Assembly: GCF_003625475.1 (NCBI RefSeq)
Contig: NZ_RAIQ01000002.1
Span: 1-64,000 of the forward strand
Origin: Butyrivibrio sp. X503
GTDB taxonomy: Bacteria > Bacillota > Clostridia > Lachnospirales > Lachnospiraceae
Direction: 5' to 3'
DNA: 64,000 bases
The position numbers were made by a program, and so were the translations under genes. Shown one piece after another: positions 35,371 through 46,365 of this stretch. Position 1 is the stretch's first letter. Each line of letters starts with the position of its first letter. The notes beneath the pieces are model-generated. The model was not told where the DNA came from. It searched no databases and saw only the letters and a program-made list of their open reading frames with translations.

Positions 35371-38178
35371 ATGTCACAGAGTAACAAGGGGAGAAAACAG
35401 ACAAGAAAATCATCCAACAGCTCGTCATCAAGGAGCGGTTCAAGGACCAATCAGCGCCATATTAATGAGGAAGTTGACTATTCCTTAAGAAGCGAGCTTA
35501 TTGTCATTGCAATGGTAGCTCTTACCATTTTCCTGTTTTTGTGTAATTTCGGTATCTGCGGAAGCATAGGAAACACCATAAGCGGAGTTTTGTTCGGCTT
35601 ATTCGGCTTCACGGCCTATCTTGCGCCTTTACTTGCGCTTTTTTGTGTGGTTATCGGTGTAGCCAACTTCGGATCCAGCGCTTCTACAAGGAAGATAGTT
35701 TCCGGGATCATTCTTTTTATTATATTGGGTATGATATTGGAGCTTTTCACCGGAAGACCGCAGGGTACTGAGTCTTACAGCATTTCATATGTTTTCAACG
35801 AAGCAAGAAGAGCACACAACGGAGGCGGATTCTTCGCAGGCTCACTTGCATATCTTTCATATAAGTATTTGTCGCTTGCCGGAACTGCGCTTTTACTGCT
35901 TTTGATCGGTATTGCCAGCGTTGTTATCTTTACCGAGCAGTCATTTGTGGGCGGTATTAAGAAGGGCGGTCGCAAGATCATCGAAAAGACCAAAGAAGAC
36001 GCCGCCAACTACAGAGAATACTCAAGAGAGCGAAGAGAGAGAATAGAACAAAGACGAGCTCAGATTGAGGAAGACAGGCGCCTTGCCATCGAGCAAAAAG
36101 AGGACGAGAAGATCCTTAGGATGGAAAAGAATGTGCGTGGTGTCATGCTTGATACGCAGCTTTCCAAGGAAGGTGAAGATGCGGATGATATGAGCGAGAT
36201 CCGCATTCATGATGCAAGCAGCGAGGAAGAAAAGAACAATATTTTTATTCCCGATGAAGACGAATTTCATGATGACATACATGAGATCATCTTAAAGAAG
36301 CACGAGATAGAGACGGATGTAGAGCCGGATGGACAAAGAGCCTTTAAAACAGGCATCAAGATCCACGGAATGGGCTATGACGACTATGATGAGACTGATG
36401 ATTACACGCATCGTGGTGAACAGGAGCCTGTTTCAAGCGGCAAGCTTGTAGCCAAGGCCGCCAAAGAGCAGTTACCTGAAGATGATATCCTTCCCGATGT
36501 TCCGATTCACGCGGAGAACCTTGGAAACGGAATGAACGGAGATTACGTAGTACATGCGCAGGATCATATTTCAAGGAGCGCAGGTGCGTCCTCCAGGATC
36601 ACGTCATCGGCTTCAATGCCTACAAGCACTCATGTGCCTGACGGTCCCGGTCCTCATACGGTTAATGTCGGCATGGAAAAAGAGATTGAGCAGCACAAGA
36701 AGGCTATGTCCAAGAAGTATGTATTTCCGCCGCTTTCTCTTTTGGAAAAGGGAACAAGAAACAAGAATTCGGATTCTGCAAGGCAGCTCAAAGAAACTGC
36801 GCTTAAATTGCAGGAGACGCTTAAGACCTTCGGGGTTAACGTCACCGTTACCGATATAAGTCAGGGTCCTTCGGTTACAAGATTTGAGCTTCAGCCTGAG
36901 GCGGGCGTTCGAGTTAACAAGATTGTCGGACTTGCGGATGATATCAAGATGAATCTGGCTGCAAGAGATATCAGAATAGAAGCTCCGATTCCGGGCAAGG
37001 CAGCTGTGGGAATCGAGGTTCCGAACAGAGAGAATCAAGCGGTTGCGTTAAGAGACCTCTTTGAATCCAGAGAGTTTAAGGACTTTTCATCAAAGCTTGC
37101 TTTTGCGGTTGGTAAAGATATCGCGGGCAAGACGGTTGTTACCGATATAGCCAAGATGCCGCACCTCCTTATTGCGGGTGCTACAGGATCCGGTAAATCG
37201 GTATGTATAAATACGATCATCATGAGCCTTATTTATAAGGCCAAGCCTGAAGAAGTGCAGATGATCATGATTGATCCCAAGATCGTTGAGCTTAGTGTTT
37301 ACAACGGAATCCCGCACCTTATGATCCCTGTTGTGACGGATCCCAAGAAAGCCGCCGCAGCTCTTAACTGGGCGGTTGCGGAGATGACTAACAGATATAA
37401 GAAGTTTGCCGACGCGGGAGTGCGTGATCTCAAGGGATACAATAAGCTTGCAGAGAAGAGCAGCGATCCCGAAATGAGCGTTATGCCTCAGATCGTGGTT
37501 ATTGTAGATGAGCTTGCAGATCTTATGATGGTATCCGCCAATGAAGTTGAGGATGCTATCTGCAGACTTACACAGCTGGCGCGAGCTGCGGGTATTCATC
37601 TTATCATTGCTACTCAGAGACCTTCAGTTGATGTCATTACGGGTCTTATTAAGGCGAACATGCCCAGCCGAGTAGCGTTTGCGGTATCGAGCGGTGTTGA
37701 TTCGAGAACTATTCTCGATATCAACGGTGCCGAGAAGCTTCTTGGTAAGGGAGATATGTTATTCTATCCTCAGGGCTATACGAAACCTGCCAGAATTCAG
37801 GGTGCATTTGTATCCGACAAGGAAGTTCAGGCGGTTACGGATTTCATAAGAAATCAGGATATACAATCAAGCTACGGCGAAGGTGTTGAAGAACAGCTTG
37901 CAAATTACCAGAGTCAGTCCGGCGGAAGTAGCGGTGCTTCCACAGGTGGAGATCCGGACAGGGATGAGTATTTTGTACAAGCCGGAGAGATTATCATAGA
38001 AAAAGAAAAAGCGTCCATAGGAATGCTCCAGAGAGTGTTCAAGATCGGCTTTAACAGAGCCGCCAGGATTATGGATCAGTTATGTGAAGCCGGGGTGGTC
38101 GGCGATGAAGAAGGTACTAAACCCAGAAAGGTACTAATGACCAAAGCTGAGTTTGATAGGTATGTAGGAGGAGAATAA
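35371..38178 (+). CDS. ftsK: DNA translocase FtsK/SpoIIIE
   Basis: This 935-residue DNA translocase clears chromosome DNA from the division septum. Four membrane segments occupy about residues 45-195. A charged linker of about 230 residues follows, then the motor domain with Walker [10 protein letters not shown] near 603 and Walker [13 protein letters not shown]. The C-terminal winged-helix gamma domain ([23 protein letters not shown]) recognises orienting DNA sequences. RBS AGGGGA precedes ATG 35371. The next gene, fhs, starts on the very next base. Confidence 0.96.
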   Translation: MSQSNKGRKQTRKSSNSSSSRSGSRTNQRHINEEVDYSLRSELIVIAMVALTIFLFLCNFGICGSIGNTISGVLFGLFGFTAYLAPLLALFCVVIGVANFGSSASTRKIVSGIILFIILGMILELFTGRPQGTESYSISYVFNEARRAHNGGGFFAGSLAYLSYKYLSLAGTALLLLLIGIASVVIFTEQSFVGGIKKGGRKIIEKTKEDAANYREYSRERRERIEQRRAQIEEDRRLAIEQKEDEKILRMEKNVRGVMLDTQLSKEGEDADDMSEIRIHDASSEEEKNNIFIPDEDEFHDDIHEIILKKHEIETDVEPDGQRAFKTGIKIHGMGYDDYDETDDYTHRGEQEPVSSGKLVAKAAKEQLPEDDILPDVPIHAENLGNGMNGDYVVHAQDHISRSAGASSRITSSASMPTSTHVPDGPGPHTVNVGMEKEIEQHKKAMSKKYVFPPLSLLEKGTRNKNSDSARQLKETALKLQETLKTFGVNVTVTDISQGPSVTRFELQPEAGVRVNKIVGLADDIKMNLAARDIRIEAPIPGKAAVGIEVPNRENQAVALRDLFESREFKDFSSKLAFAVGKDIAGKTVVTDIAKMPHLLIAGATGSGKSVCINTIIMSLIYKAKPEEVQMIMIDPKIVELSVYNGIPHLMIPVVTDPKKAAAALNWAVAEMTNRYKKFADAGVRDLKGYNKLAEKSSDPEMSVMPQIVVIVDELADLMMVSANEVEDAICRLTQLARAAGIHLIIATQRPSVDVITGLIKANMPSRVAFAVSSGVDSRTILDINGAEKLLGKGDMLFYPQGYTKPARIQGAFVSDKEVQAVTDFIRNQDIQSSYGEGVEEQLANYQSQSGGSSGASTGGDPDRDEYFVQAGEIIIEKEKASIGMLQRVFKIGFNRAARIMDQLCEAGVVGDEEGTKPRKVLMTKAEFDRYVGGE

Positions 38179-39855
38179 ATGGCTTTTAAAAGTGACATTG
38201 AAATCGCACAGGAAGCAAAGATGCTACACATCAGAGATGTAGCGGAAGGAATCGGGATTGAAGAGGACGATCTTGAATTCTACGGTAAGCACAAGGCTAA
38301 GCTTACAGAGGAGTATCTTAGAAAGGTACAGAGCAACAAGGAAGGAAAACTTATCCTTGTAACAGCCATCAATCCTACTCCCGCGGGAGAAGGAAAGACA
38401 ACCACAAGTGTTGGACTCGGAGATGCGCTCAGAAGATTAGGATACAAGACAGTTATAGCTCTTAGAGAGCCTTCACTCGGACCTTGCTTCGGAATAAAGG
38501 GCGGAGCGGCCGGCGGCGGATACGCTCAGGTAGTTCCGATGGAAGATCTCAACCTTCATTTTACAGGTGATTTCCATGCCATAACATCCGCAAACAACTT
38601 GCTTGCGGCTATTTTGGACAACCATATCCAGCAGGGTAATGAACTGCAGATCGATACCAGACAGATCATATGGAAAAGAGCCGAGGATATGAATGACAGA
38701 GCTCTTCGAAATATCGTTGTAGGTCTTGGAGCCAAGACTGACGGTGTTCCCAGAGAAGATCACTTTGTTATTACGGTTGCTTCCGAGATAATGGCAATTC
38801 TTTGTCTCGCAAGCGATCTTAACGATCTGAAGGACAGACTTTCCAGGATCATTGTTGCATATAACTTTGCGGGAGAACCCGTTACAGCAGGTGACCTTCA
38901 GGCAGTTGGCGCTATGGCAGCACTCCTTAAGGATGCTCTTAAGCCCAATCTGGTGCAGACACTTGAGCACACACCCGTTATTGTACACGGCGGTCCTTTT
39001 GCCAATATCGCTCACGGATGTAACTCCGTAAGGGCTACAAAGACAGCACTTAAGATCGCGGATTATACTGTAACGGAGGCAGGCTTCGGTGCCGATCTCG
39101 GTGCAGAGAAGTTCCTTGATATCAAGTGCAGGATCGCAGGACTTAAGCCTGATGCGGTTGTTCTTGTTGCAACTATCAGAGCCCTTAAGTACAACGGCGG
39201 AATTCCCAAGGCTGAGCTTGGAACAGAGAATCTTGAAGCTCTTAAGAAGGGAATCGTTAATCTTGAGAAGCACATTGAGAACATCCAGAAATACGGTGTT
39301 CCCGTTGTTGTAACTCTTAACTCATTCCTTACTGATACAGAAGCCGAGACAGAGTTCGTCAAGAAATTCTGTGAGGAGAGAGGTTGTAACTTCGCTCTTT
39401 CAGAGGTTTGGGAAAAAGGCGGAGAAGGCGGACAGGATCTTGCAATGAAGGTTGTCGAGAGCATTAAGAACAAGCCTTCTAACTATGCACCTATCTATAA
39501 GGATGAACTCTCACTCAAAGATAAGATCAATACTATCTCTACGGAGATTTACGGCGCCGATGGCGTTACATACACACCGGCAGCTTCCAAGCAGCTTGCC
39601 AAGATTGAGGAGATGGGATTTGGGAATCTCCCTGTCTGCATGGCAAAAACGCAGTATTCACTTTCAGACGATCCTGCAATGCTCGGAAGACCTACAGGTT
39701 ACAACATCACAGTAAGAGAAGCGTATGTTTCAGCCGGAGCAGGCTTTGTTGTTGCACTTACAGGTGCGATCATGACAATGCCCGGACTTCCCAAGCATCC
39801 TGCCGCTTACGACATCGATGTCGATGAGACAGGCAAGATAACAGGATTGTTCTAA
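38179..39855 (+). CDS. fhs: Formate-tetrahydrofolate ligase
   Basis: This 558-residue enzyme makes 10-formyl-THF from formate, THF and ATP. The ATP site [18 protein letters not shown] is near residue 67, with [20 protein letters not shown] and [13 protein letters not shown] nearby. Length is standard. AGGAGG lies inside the last ftsK codons. With folD and the NfnAB-like pair it forms a one-carbon and NADPH metabolism block; in Lachnospiraceae this feeds purine and formyl-Met-tRNA synthesis. Confidence 0.97.
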   Translation: MAFKSDIEIAQEAKMLHIRDVAEGIGIEEDDLEFYGKHKAKLTEEYLRKVQSNKEGKLILVTAINPTPAGEGKTTTSVGLGDALRRLGYKTVIALREPSLGPCFGIKGGAAGGGYAQVVPMEDLNLHFTGDFHAITSANNLLAAILDNHIQQGNELQIDTRQIIWKRAEDMNDRALRNIVVGLGAKTDGVPREDHFVITVASEIMAILCLASDLNDLKDRLSRIIVAYNFAGEPVTAGDLQAVGAMAALLKDALKPNLVQTLEHTPVIVHGGPFANIAHGCNSVRATKTALKIADYTVTEAGFGADLGAEKFLDIKCRIAGLKPDAVVLVATIRALKYNGGIPKAELGTENLEALKKGIVNLEKHIENIQKYGVPVVVTLNSFLTDTEAETEFVKKFCEERGCNFALSEVWEKGGEGGQDLAMKVVESIKNKPSNYAPIYKDELSLKDKINTISTEIYGADGVTYTPAASKQLAKIEEMGFGNLPVCMAKTQYSLSDDPAMLGRPTGYNITVREAYVSAGAGFVVALTGAIMTMPGLPKHPAAYDIDVDETGKITGLF

Positions 39856-39915
39856 GCGTTAATGCGGATTTCGCACATAATATTAAAAAATCTTTCTACA
39901 AAAACAGGAGACACG

Positions 39916-40779
39916 ATGAGCGCACAGATTATTGACGGAAAAGCAATTTCACAGAATATTAAGGACGAACTTAAGGAAAAGACGGCTCTTTTGAAGGAAA
40001 AAGGTATAGAGGTAACTCTTGCTGTTATCCTTGTCGGAGAGGATCCTGCTTCGCAGGTCTATGTAAGGAATAAAAAGAAAGCCTGCGAGTATATCGGATA
40101 TAGGTCTTTATCCTATGAACTTCCCGCAGATACAAGTCAGGAAGAACTCCTTAAGCTCATCGATGAGCTTAATAACAGAAAGGATGTAGACGGTATTCTT
40201 GTACAGATGCCGCTTCCCAAGCAGATCGATGAAAAGACTGTTATTGATGCTATATCTCCCGATAAGGATGTAGACGGCTTCCATCCCATGAATGTCGGAG
40301 CTCTCTGCATAGGCGAGCAGGGCTTTGTATCATGCACACCTGCAGGAGTTATCCAGCTTCTTAAAAGAGGTTGCGACGGAAAGATAGATATCGCCGGTAA
40401 AGAGTGCGTTATCGTCGGAAGATCCAATATTGTAGGTAAGCCTATGGCTCTTTTGATGCTCAGAGAGAATGCAACTGTTACGATCGCACATTCCCGAACC
40501 AAAGATCTTAAGGACGTGTGCAAGAGAGCGGATATTCTTATAGCAGCAGTAGGAAAAGCCGGCATGATCACCGCCGAGCATGTCAAAGAGGGCGCGGTTG
40601 TCATTGATGTCGGAATTAACAGAGGCGCAGACGGAAAGCTCTGCGGTGACGTTCTTTATGATGAAGTTTCACAGATTGCAAGTGCGATCACTCCCGTACC
40701 CGGCGGTGTAGGTCCCATGACCATCGCGATGCTTATGAATAATTGTTATGAAGCGGCAGTTATGCACAATTCACTTTGA
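39916..40779 (+). CDS. folD: Methylenetetrahydrofolate dehydrogenase/cyclohydrolase
   Basis: This 287-residue bifunctional enzyme links 5,10-methylene-THF to 10-formyl-THF with NADP. Motifs are DPASQVYVRNKKKACE (catalytic Lys and substrate site), VGRSNIVGKPMALLM (nucleotide binding) and PVPGGVGPMTIAML. ATG 39916 is chosen over earlier in-frame codons for its ACAGGAG RBS and the standard N-terminus. It follows fhs by 60 bases and its end touches the next gene. Confidence 0.96.
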   Translation: MSAQIIDGKAISQNIKDELKEKTALLKEKGIEVTLAVILVGEDPASQVYVRNKKKACEYIGYRSLSYELPADTSQEELLKLIDELNNRKDVDGILVQMPLPKQIDEKTVIDAISPDKDVDGFHPMNVGALCIGEQGFVSCTPAGVIQLLKRGCDGKIDIAGKECVIVGRSNIVGKPMALLMLRENATVTIAHSRTKDLKDVCKRADILIAAVGKAGMITAEHVKEGAVVIDVGINRGADGKLCGDVLYDEVSQIASAITPVPGGVGPMTIAMLMNNCYEAAVMHNSL

Positions 40780-40790
40780 GGTCAGGCCTT

Positions 40791-42242
40791 ATGATATGTC
40801 CCGTTTGCGGTAAAGAGATTCCCGAAGGACACATGTATTGTGACGAATGCGGCAAAGAGATCAATTTTGTTCCGGACTTCGATCCGGAGGTTGAAAATGA
40901 GATAAATGCCACACTTTCGGGAGTTGCCGATGAACTGAATAAGGAAGCTAAGTTAAAAGCCTTGCGTATTCAAAAGCGAAAGGAATTTTTTAGCGCGTTA
41001 AAGAAAAAAAGCACGACAATTTTAGGATTTTCTGCTACTATTATCATCATAGCGATAGTTGTTTTCTTTATCGTTGCTTTTCACTCCAGATCCGCAATTT
41101 ATTATATAAGTCTTGCGGAATCAGCCAAGAGTAGCGGAGATATGAATAAGGCTATCGGATATCTTGAAGAGGGCAAAAAGGAGAATCCCTACAGTACAGA
41201 GATTATTTTCAGGCTTTCCGATTACTATCTGGAGGCCGGTGATCCCGATAAAGCTGTCGAGACACTGCAGTATATAACAAGCTCGGATCGGTTTTCCGAT
41301 GAGAAAGTGACCAATGCTTACGAAGGCATTATATCCATATATAAGGAGAACGGTCAGTACGGCAAGATTGCTGAGCTTTTAAGTACGGATGACAACGAGA
41401 TTGCCAGAGGCCTTAAGGATAAATATGTACCTGCCACTCCCATTATGAATCCCGCTGCGGATACGTATGAGGAGAGCATTACGGTATCTTTGTCCAATTC
41501 CGCTTCGGACGACGGACTTGTGATCTACTACACGGTAAACGGTTCGGATCCAGATAACGGAGCTATCCCTTATGAAAAAGAGATAGTGCTTGATACCGAA
41601 GGTGAGTACAATATTAAGGCTGTTTCCGTTAATAAATACGGATTTATCAGTTCTGTAGTTGAGAATACTTATATAGTCGAATCCGGTGTTCCCGATGCTC
41701 CGCAGATAATGGAAGCAAGCGGTGATTACAGCCAGAACACAATGATAGTTGCTGTTGTCGAGCCGGGCAATTCGATTTTTTATACTACGGACGGCTCGGA
41801 TCCCACACTGGATTCCAAGCAGTACATTTCACCGATCGCCATGCCTGTGGGCACTTCGCATTTTAAATTCATTGCATTTAACAATGAAGGTGAGTACAGC
41901 GAGATAGTTGAAAGAGATTACCATCTCGTATTTACAAGACTTATCTCCAAGGAACAGGCTGTGAGCAGTGTGGTCAGCACACTTGTAAGACTTAATTATC
42001 TCCTGGATGACACCGGCAAAGAAGTAGGTGTCCCCGGACATAATGAGTATATCTACAAATCGGAGATAGAGATACAGGGTGCCGGAGAATACTATGTTAT
42101 TGATGAGATACATGTCAGTAACGATGGTACAAGAACAGCGACCGGACGTATTTATGCGGTCAATACCAATAACGGCTCCGTAAACAGATTAGGGTATGAT
42201 TCAAGTGGCCAATATACCCTTATAACAATTTCCAATCGATAA
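40791..42242 (+). CDS. Zinc-ribbon, TPR and chitobiase-repeat membrane protein
   Basis: This 483-residue protein has a cytoplasmic zinc ribbon at the N-terminus (CPVCG and CDECG pairs). One membrane segment (about residues 83-106, TTILGFSATIIIIAIVVFFIV) is followed by TPR-like helices (about 108-200). Two domains with YYTVNGSDPDNG and FYTTDGSDPTLDS follow, the signature of chitobiase/beta-hexosaminidase C-terminal (CHB_HEX_C) repeats. A C-terminal domain of about 100 residues ends it. ATG 40791 follows GAGG by nine bases. Topology suggests a cell-surface display or envelope role; no catalytic domain is seen. Function unknown. Confidence 0.75.
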   Translation: MICPVCGKEIPEGHMYCDECGKEINFVPDFDPEVENEINATLSGVADELNKEAKLKALRIQKRKEFFSALKKKSTTILGFSATIIIIAIVVFFIVAFHSRSAIYYISLAESAKSSGDMNKAIGYLEEGKKENPYSTEIIFRLSDYYLEAGDPDKAVETLQYITSSDRFSDEKVTNAYEGIISIYKENGQYGKIAELLSTDDNEIARGLKDKYVPATPIMNPAADTYEESITVSLSNSASDDGLVIYYTVNGSDPDNGAIPYEKEIVLDTEGEYNIKAVSVNKYGFISSVVENTYIVESGVPDAPQIMEASGDYSQNTMIVAVVEPGNSIFYTTDGSDPTLDSKQYISPIAMPVGTSHFKFIAFNNEGEYSEIVERDYHLVFTRLISKEQAVSSVVSTLVRLNYLLDDTGKEVGVPGHNEYIYKSEIEIQGAGEYYVIDEIHVSNDGTRTATGRIYAVNTNNGSVNRLGYDSSGQYTLITISNR

Positions 42243-42290
42243 AAAGCTGCTAGGCTTTAAATATTTTTTTATCTTGTTAGGAGGATGACT

Positions 42291-43166
42291 ATGTTCAAGA
42301 TTTTAGAGGCTAATGAGCTCACTACGAACATCTTTCAGATGATCGTTGAGGCTCCGCGTGTAGCTAGCGCGTGTTTACCCGGACAGTTTCTTATTATCCG
42401 TGTGGATGAAGAAGGAGAAAGAATCCCACTTACTATCTGTGATTACGACAGAGAGAAGGGAACTGTTGAGATAGTTGTACAGGCTATCGGCGCAGAAACT
42501 TACAAACTTAAATCACTTAAGGCCGGAGACAGCCTTGCAGACGTTGTCGGACCGCTCGGCAAACCTTCCGACCTTTGCGAAGAGAGCATCGATGAGCTTA
42601 AGAAAAAGAAAATCGTGTTCATCGCAGGCGGTGTCGGAACAGCACCCGTATATCCTCAGGCTAAATGGCTTAAGGAGCAGGGAGTTGACTGTGATGTAAT
42701 TATCGGTGCAAAGACCAAAGACCTAGTTATTCTTGAGGACAGATTTAAGAAAGTATGTAACCTTCATATCACAACAGATGACGGTTCTTACGGAAGAAAC
42801 GGAATGGTTACAAAGGCACTTCAGGATCTTTGGGATGAGGGCAACAAGTACGATCACTGCGTTGCTATCGGACCTATGATCATGATGAAATTTGTTTGTA
42901 AGCTTACAGAAGAGCTCGGAATTCCTACAATTGTCAGCATGAACCCTATCATGGTTGACGGAACCGGAATGTGCGGCGCTTGCCGTCTTACAGTAGACGG
43001 TCAGGTTAAGTTTGCTTGTGTTGACGGACCTGAGTTTGACGGACACAAGGTTGACTTTGATCAGGCTATGAACCGTATGAAGCTTTACAAGACCGAAGAG
43101 GGAAGACTTTACCTCAAGGCCCAGGAAGGTGACACACACCACGGCGGATGCGGTAACTGTAACTAA
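42291..43166 (+). CDS. NADH-dependent ferredoxin-NADP oxidoreductase subunit alpha (NfnA-like)
   Basis: This 291-residue flavoprotein has ferredoxin-NADP reductase fold. The FAD site RIPLTICDYD, the nucleotide-binding FIAGGVGTAPVYPQ, and a C-terminal 2Fe-2S cysteine set (GMCGACR, KFACVDGPEF, and final CGNC) are present. These match NfnA of the electron-bifurcating transhydrogenase, also annotated as sulfide dehydrogenase subunit. ATG 42291 is six bases after AGGAGG; ATG 42285 touches the site. The partner NfnB-like gene follows by 37 bases. Confidence 0.88.
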   Translation: MFKILEANELTTNIFQMIVEAPRVASACLPGQFLIIRVDEEGERIPLTICDYDREKGTVEIVVQAIGAETYKLKSLKAGDSLADVVGPLGKPSDLCEESIDELKKKKIVFIAGGVGTAPVYPQAKWLKEQGVDCDVIIGAKTKDLVILEDRFKKVCNLHITTDDGSYGRNGMVTKALQDLWDEGNKYDHCVAIGPMIMMKFVCKLTEELGIPTIVSMNPIMVDGTGMCGACRLTVDGQVKFACVDGPEFDGHKVDFDQAMNRMKLYKTEEGRLYLKAQEGDTHHGGCGNCN

Positions 43167-43203
43167 CATTTTTCGCGATTAACTATTATAGGAGATTAAA
43201 TAA

Positions 43204-44589
43204 ATGGATGGATTTGTAAGAGTTCCCGTCCGCGAACAGGACGCTAAGGAACGTGCTACCAATTTTAAAGAAGTTTGTCTTGGATACAATAAAGAAGAGG
43301 CAGAAAAAGAGGCATTAAGATGTCTTAACTGTCCCAATCCCAAGTGTGTACAGGGATGTCCCGTATCTATCAACATTCCCGCTTTTATCGAGCAGGTTAA
43401 GAAGGGAAATGTTGAAGGTGCTTATCAGGAGATCAGCAAAGCAAGTGCTCTTCCCGCTGTCTGCGGACGAGTTTGCCCTCAGGAGAGCCAGTGTGAAGGC
43501 CAGTGCGTAAGAGGAATCAAGGGCGACGCCGTTTCAATCGGTAAGCTTGAGAGATACGTTGCTGATACAGCTAGAGAGATGGGCATCAAGCCCGAAGGCG
43601 CTAAGGAGAAGAAGGGCAAGAAGGTTGCCGTTATCGGATCAGGCCCTTCAGGTCTTACATGCGCAGGCGATCTTGCAAAGATGGGCTATGACGTAACTAT
43701 TTTTGAGGCCCTTCATGAGGCAGGCGGTGTACTTGTTTATGGTATTCCTGAGTTCCGTCTTCCCAAGGATGCCGTTGTTAAGAAAGAGATCGAGAACGTT
43801 AAGTCACTCGGCGTTAAGCTTGAAACAGACGTTGTTATCGGTAAGTCTGTAACAATAGATGAGCTCATGGAGAAGGAAGGCTTTGAGGCTGTATTCATTG
43901 GATCGGGAGCAGGTCTTCCCAGATTCATGAATATCCCCGGCGAGCAGTCTATGGGTGTATTCTCAGCTAACGAGTACCTCACAAGAAGTAACCTCATGAA
44001 AGCTTTCGATGAGAATTCAAGAACACCTATCATGAAGGCTAAGAAGTGCGTTATAGTTGGTGGCGGTAACGTTGCTATGGACGCTGCCAGAACAGCTCTT
44101 CGTCTTGGTGCTGAGGTTCATGTTGTATACAGACGTGGTGAGGAAGAGCTTCCTGCACGTAAGGAAGAAGTACATCATGCTAAGGAAGAGGGTATCATCT
44201 TCGACCTTCTTTGCAATCCTGTTGAGATCCACGCTGATGAGAACGGATGGGTTAAGAGCATTACATGTATCAGAATGGAGCTTGGTGAGCCCGATGAGTC
44301 AGGAAGAAGAAGCCCTGTAGAGGTTCCCGGTTCTGAGTTTGATATCGAGTGCGATGCAGTTATCATGTCACTTGGTACATCACCTAACCCTCTTATTTCT
44401 TCAACAACTGCAGGTCTTGATGTTAACCGCAGACAGTGTATCGTTGCACAGGAAGAGACAGGAGCAACATCTAAGCCCGGCGTATTTGCAGGCGGTGATG
44501 CAGTTACCGGTGCAGCTACCGTTATCCTTGCTATGGGTGCAGGTAAAGCAGCTGCTAAGGGAATTGACGAGTACCTTCAGAACAAATAA
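43204..44589 (+). CDS. NfnB-like / glutamate synthase small subunit-type oxidoreductase
   Basis: This 461-residue protein has an N-terminal domain with cysteines for two 4Fe-4S clusters (CLNCPNPKCVQGCPV; CGRVCPQESQCEGQC). It then has two Rossmann motifs, VAVIGSGPSGLTCAGDLA for FAD and CVIVGGGNVAMDAARTAL for NAD(P). It is annotated either GltD or NfnB; adjacency to the NfnA-like gene and absence of a glutamate synthase large subunit favour NfnB, which with NfnA couples NADH and ferredoxin to NADPH formation. A terminator follows. Confidence 0.9.
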   Translation: MDGFVRVPVREQDAKERATNFKEVCLGYNKEEAEKEALRCLNCPNPKCVQGCPVSINIPAFIEQVKKGNVEGAYQEISKASALPAVCGRVCPQESQCEGQCVRGIKGDAVSIGKLERYVADTAREMGIKPEGAKEKKGKKVAVIGSGPSGLTCAGDLAKMGYDVTIFEALHEAGGVLVYGIPEFRLPKDAVVKKEIENVKSLGVKLETDVVIGKSVTIDELMEKEGFEAVFIGSGAGLPRFMNIPGEQSMGVFSANEYLTRSNLMKAFDENSRTPIMKAKKCVIVGGGNVAMDAARTALRLGAEVHVVYRRGEEELPARKEEVHHAKEEGIIFDLLCNPVEIHADENGWVKSITCIRMELGEPDESGRRSPVEVPGSEFDIECDAVIMSLGTSPNPLISSTTAGLDVNRRQCIVAQEETGATSKPGVFAGGDAVTGAATVILAMGAGKAAAKGIDEYLQNK

Positions 44590-44612
44590 TTTATTATTTT
44601 TTATAAATCAAA

Positions 44613-44645
44613 TAGCACCGGGCTAGATCTATAGCCCGGCGCTTT
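44613..44645 (+). terminator. Intrinsic terminator after the NfnB-like gene
   Basis: CCGGGCTA (44618-44625) pairs with TAGCCCGG (44632-44639), extended by AGC/GCT with bulges, then TTT. It ends the folate/transhydrogenase block before ruvA. Confidence 0.75.
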
Positions 44646-44666
44646 GACTTACAGGGGGATATTTTC

Positions 44667-45284
44667 GTGATAGCATATGTAAACGGAATATTGGAAAACC
44701 TCGAAGAGGGTAATGCTGTCATAGACGTAAACGGCTTTGGCGTCAATGTTAATATTTCGGGTTCCACTATGGACAGAATGCCCGGAATCGGAGAGATGGT
44801 TAAGCTATATACTTATACCAACGTCAAAGAGGATACCTTTTCTTTGTTTGGTTTTCTTTCAAGAGATGAACTGAATCTTTTTAAGATGCTTATTACGGTA
44901 AACGGCATCGGACCAAAAGGCGGGCTTGCCGTTTTATCGGTTTTATCTCCCGATGATCTAAGATTTGCCATTATTTCAGGAGACAGCGCTTCTATAGCCA
45001 AGGCTCCCGGAATTGGTAAAAAGACAGCAGAGAGGATCACTCTTGAGCTTAGAGACAAGATCAAGGTTACTGAGGATGATCTGCTTTCATCTTCCGGAGG
45101 AATAGCCTTAGATGATCTTACAGGAGATGCCGCAAATGCCAAAGACGAGGCAGTTGCAGCTCTTGTTGCACTTGGATACAATTCTTCGGATGCCGTCAAG
45201 GCAGTAAGAAAAGTAATTAAGGGAAGCGATGCACCGCTTGATGCAGAGGTCCTTTTAAAGCTTGCTCTTAAGGAGATGTTCTAA
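44667..45284 (+). CDS. ruvA: Holliday junction branch migration protein RuvA
   Basis: This 205-residue protein binds four-way DNA junctions as a tetramer. The N-terminal OB domain (MIAYVNGILENLEEGNAVI), helix-hairpin-helix units (NGIGPKGGLAVLSVL and APGIGKKTAERITLELRDK) and a C-terminal domain III that contacts RuvB (DEAVAALVALGYNSSDAVKAV) are in order. GTG start behind GGGGGA. It lies three bases before ruvB. Confidence 0.96.
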   Translation: MIAYVNGILENLEEGNAVIDVNGFGVNVNISGSTMDRMPGIGEMVKLYTYTNVKEDTFSLFGFLSRDELNLFKMLITVNGIGPKGGLAVLSVLSPDDLRFAIISGDSASIAKAPGIGKKTAERITLELRDKIKVTEDDLLSSSGGIALDDLTGDAANAKDEAVAALVALGYNSSDAVKAVRKVIKGSDAPLDAEVLLKLALKEMF

Positions 45285-45287
45285 AGT

Positions 45288-46319
45288 ATGGAAAAGAGAA
45301 AGATAGTAACTTCCGCAAGAGGCATAGACGCCAATGTAAAAGTGGAAGATGAGAAGATCGAGGGATCGTTACGACCCAAGAGCCTCGATAAGTACATAGG
45401 ACAAAAGAAAATAAAGGAAAGCCTTAAGATCTATATTGAAGCTGCCAAGAAAAGAGGAGAGTGTCTTGATCACCTTCTTTTTTACGGACCACCCGGTCTT
45501 GGAAAGACAACCCTTGCCGGAATAATTGCTTCGGAAATGGGTGTTAATATCAAAATTACCAGCGGACCCGCTATCGAAAAGCCCGGAGATATGGCTGCTA
45601 TTCTCAATAATCTTCAGGAGAAGGATATTCTTTTTGTAGATGAGATCCACAGACTTAACAGACAGGTTGAAGAGGTGCTTTATCCCGCAATGGAAGACTA
45701 TGCCATTGATATTATGATCGGAAAAGGCCCGACAGCCCGTTCGATAAGACTTGATCTTCCTCATTTTACTCTGATCGGAGCAACGACGAGAGCTGGTATG
45801 CTTTCGGCGCCTTTGAGAGACAGATTCGGAATGATCCATAAGATGGAATTTTATGATCCCGATGAGCTTTGCGAGATCATTATGCAGTCGGCGGGAGTTC
45901 TTAATGTAGAGGTTGACCCCAACGGAGCCAAAGAGATGGCACGACGTAGCAGAGGAACGCCCAGACTTGCCAACAGAATACTTAAGAGAGTAAGAGATTA
46001 CGCTCAGGTCAAGCATAACGGTGTTATAACAGAGGATGTTGCCGTTACGGCCCTTGATCTTATGGATGTAGATAAGATGGGACTTGACCATACCGACAGA
46101 AATATATTACTTACGATGATAGATAAATTCGGAGGCGGACCTGTGGGCCTTGATACCCTAGCTGCCGCGATAGGAGAGGATTCGGGCACGATTGAGGACG
46201 TCTATGAGCCCTATCTTATCAAGAACGGATTCATTAATAGAACTCCGAGAGGCAGAGTTGTCACTGATACCGCGTATACCCATTTAGGGCTTGAAAACGG
46301 GTCAGACTCGGAGATATAA
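45288..46319 (+). CDS. ruvB: Holliday junction ATP-dependent helicase RuvB
   Basis: This 343-residue AAA+ motor drives branch migration with RuvA. Signatures: [20 protein letters not shown], Walker [12 protein letters not shown] near residue 68, Walker B FVDEIHRL, sensor [18 protein letters not shown] and a C-terminal winged helix ([17 protein letters not shown]). Length is normal. No lexA-type site is seen before ruvA. Confidence 0.97.
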   Translation: MEKRKIVTSARGIDANVKVEDEKIEGSLRPKSLDKYIGQKKIKESLKIYIEAAKKRGECLDHLLFYGPPGLGKTTLAGIIASEMGVNIKITSGPAIEKPGDMAAILNNLQEKDILFVDEIHRLNRQVEEVLYPAMEDYAIDIMIGKGPTARSIRLDLPHFTLIGATTRAGMLSAPLRDRFGMIHKMEFYDPDELCEIIMQSAGVLNVEVDPNGAKEMARRSRGTPRLANRILKRVRDYAQVKHNGVITEDVAVTALDLMDVDKMGLDHTDRNILLTMIDKFGGGPVGLDTLAAAIGEDSGTIEDVYEPYLIKNGFINRTPRGRVVTDTAYTHLGLENGSDSEI

Positions 46320-46365
46320 TTAAAAAGCAACCAAGCTAAAAAGAAATAAAAGCAGGGGTGGATTT

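Noticed and set aside
38473-39273. Long open frame (266 codons) on the minus strand across fhs
   Set aside because: Same situation as over gpmI: it is antisense to a highly conserved gene, and its cysteine- and leucine-rich translation is typical of a shadow.
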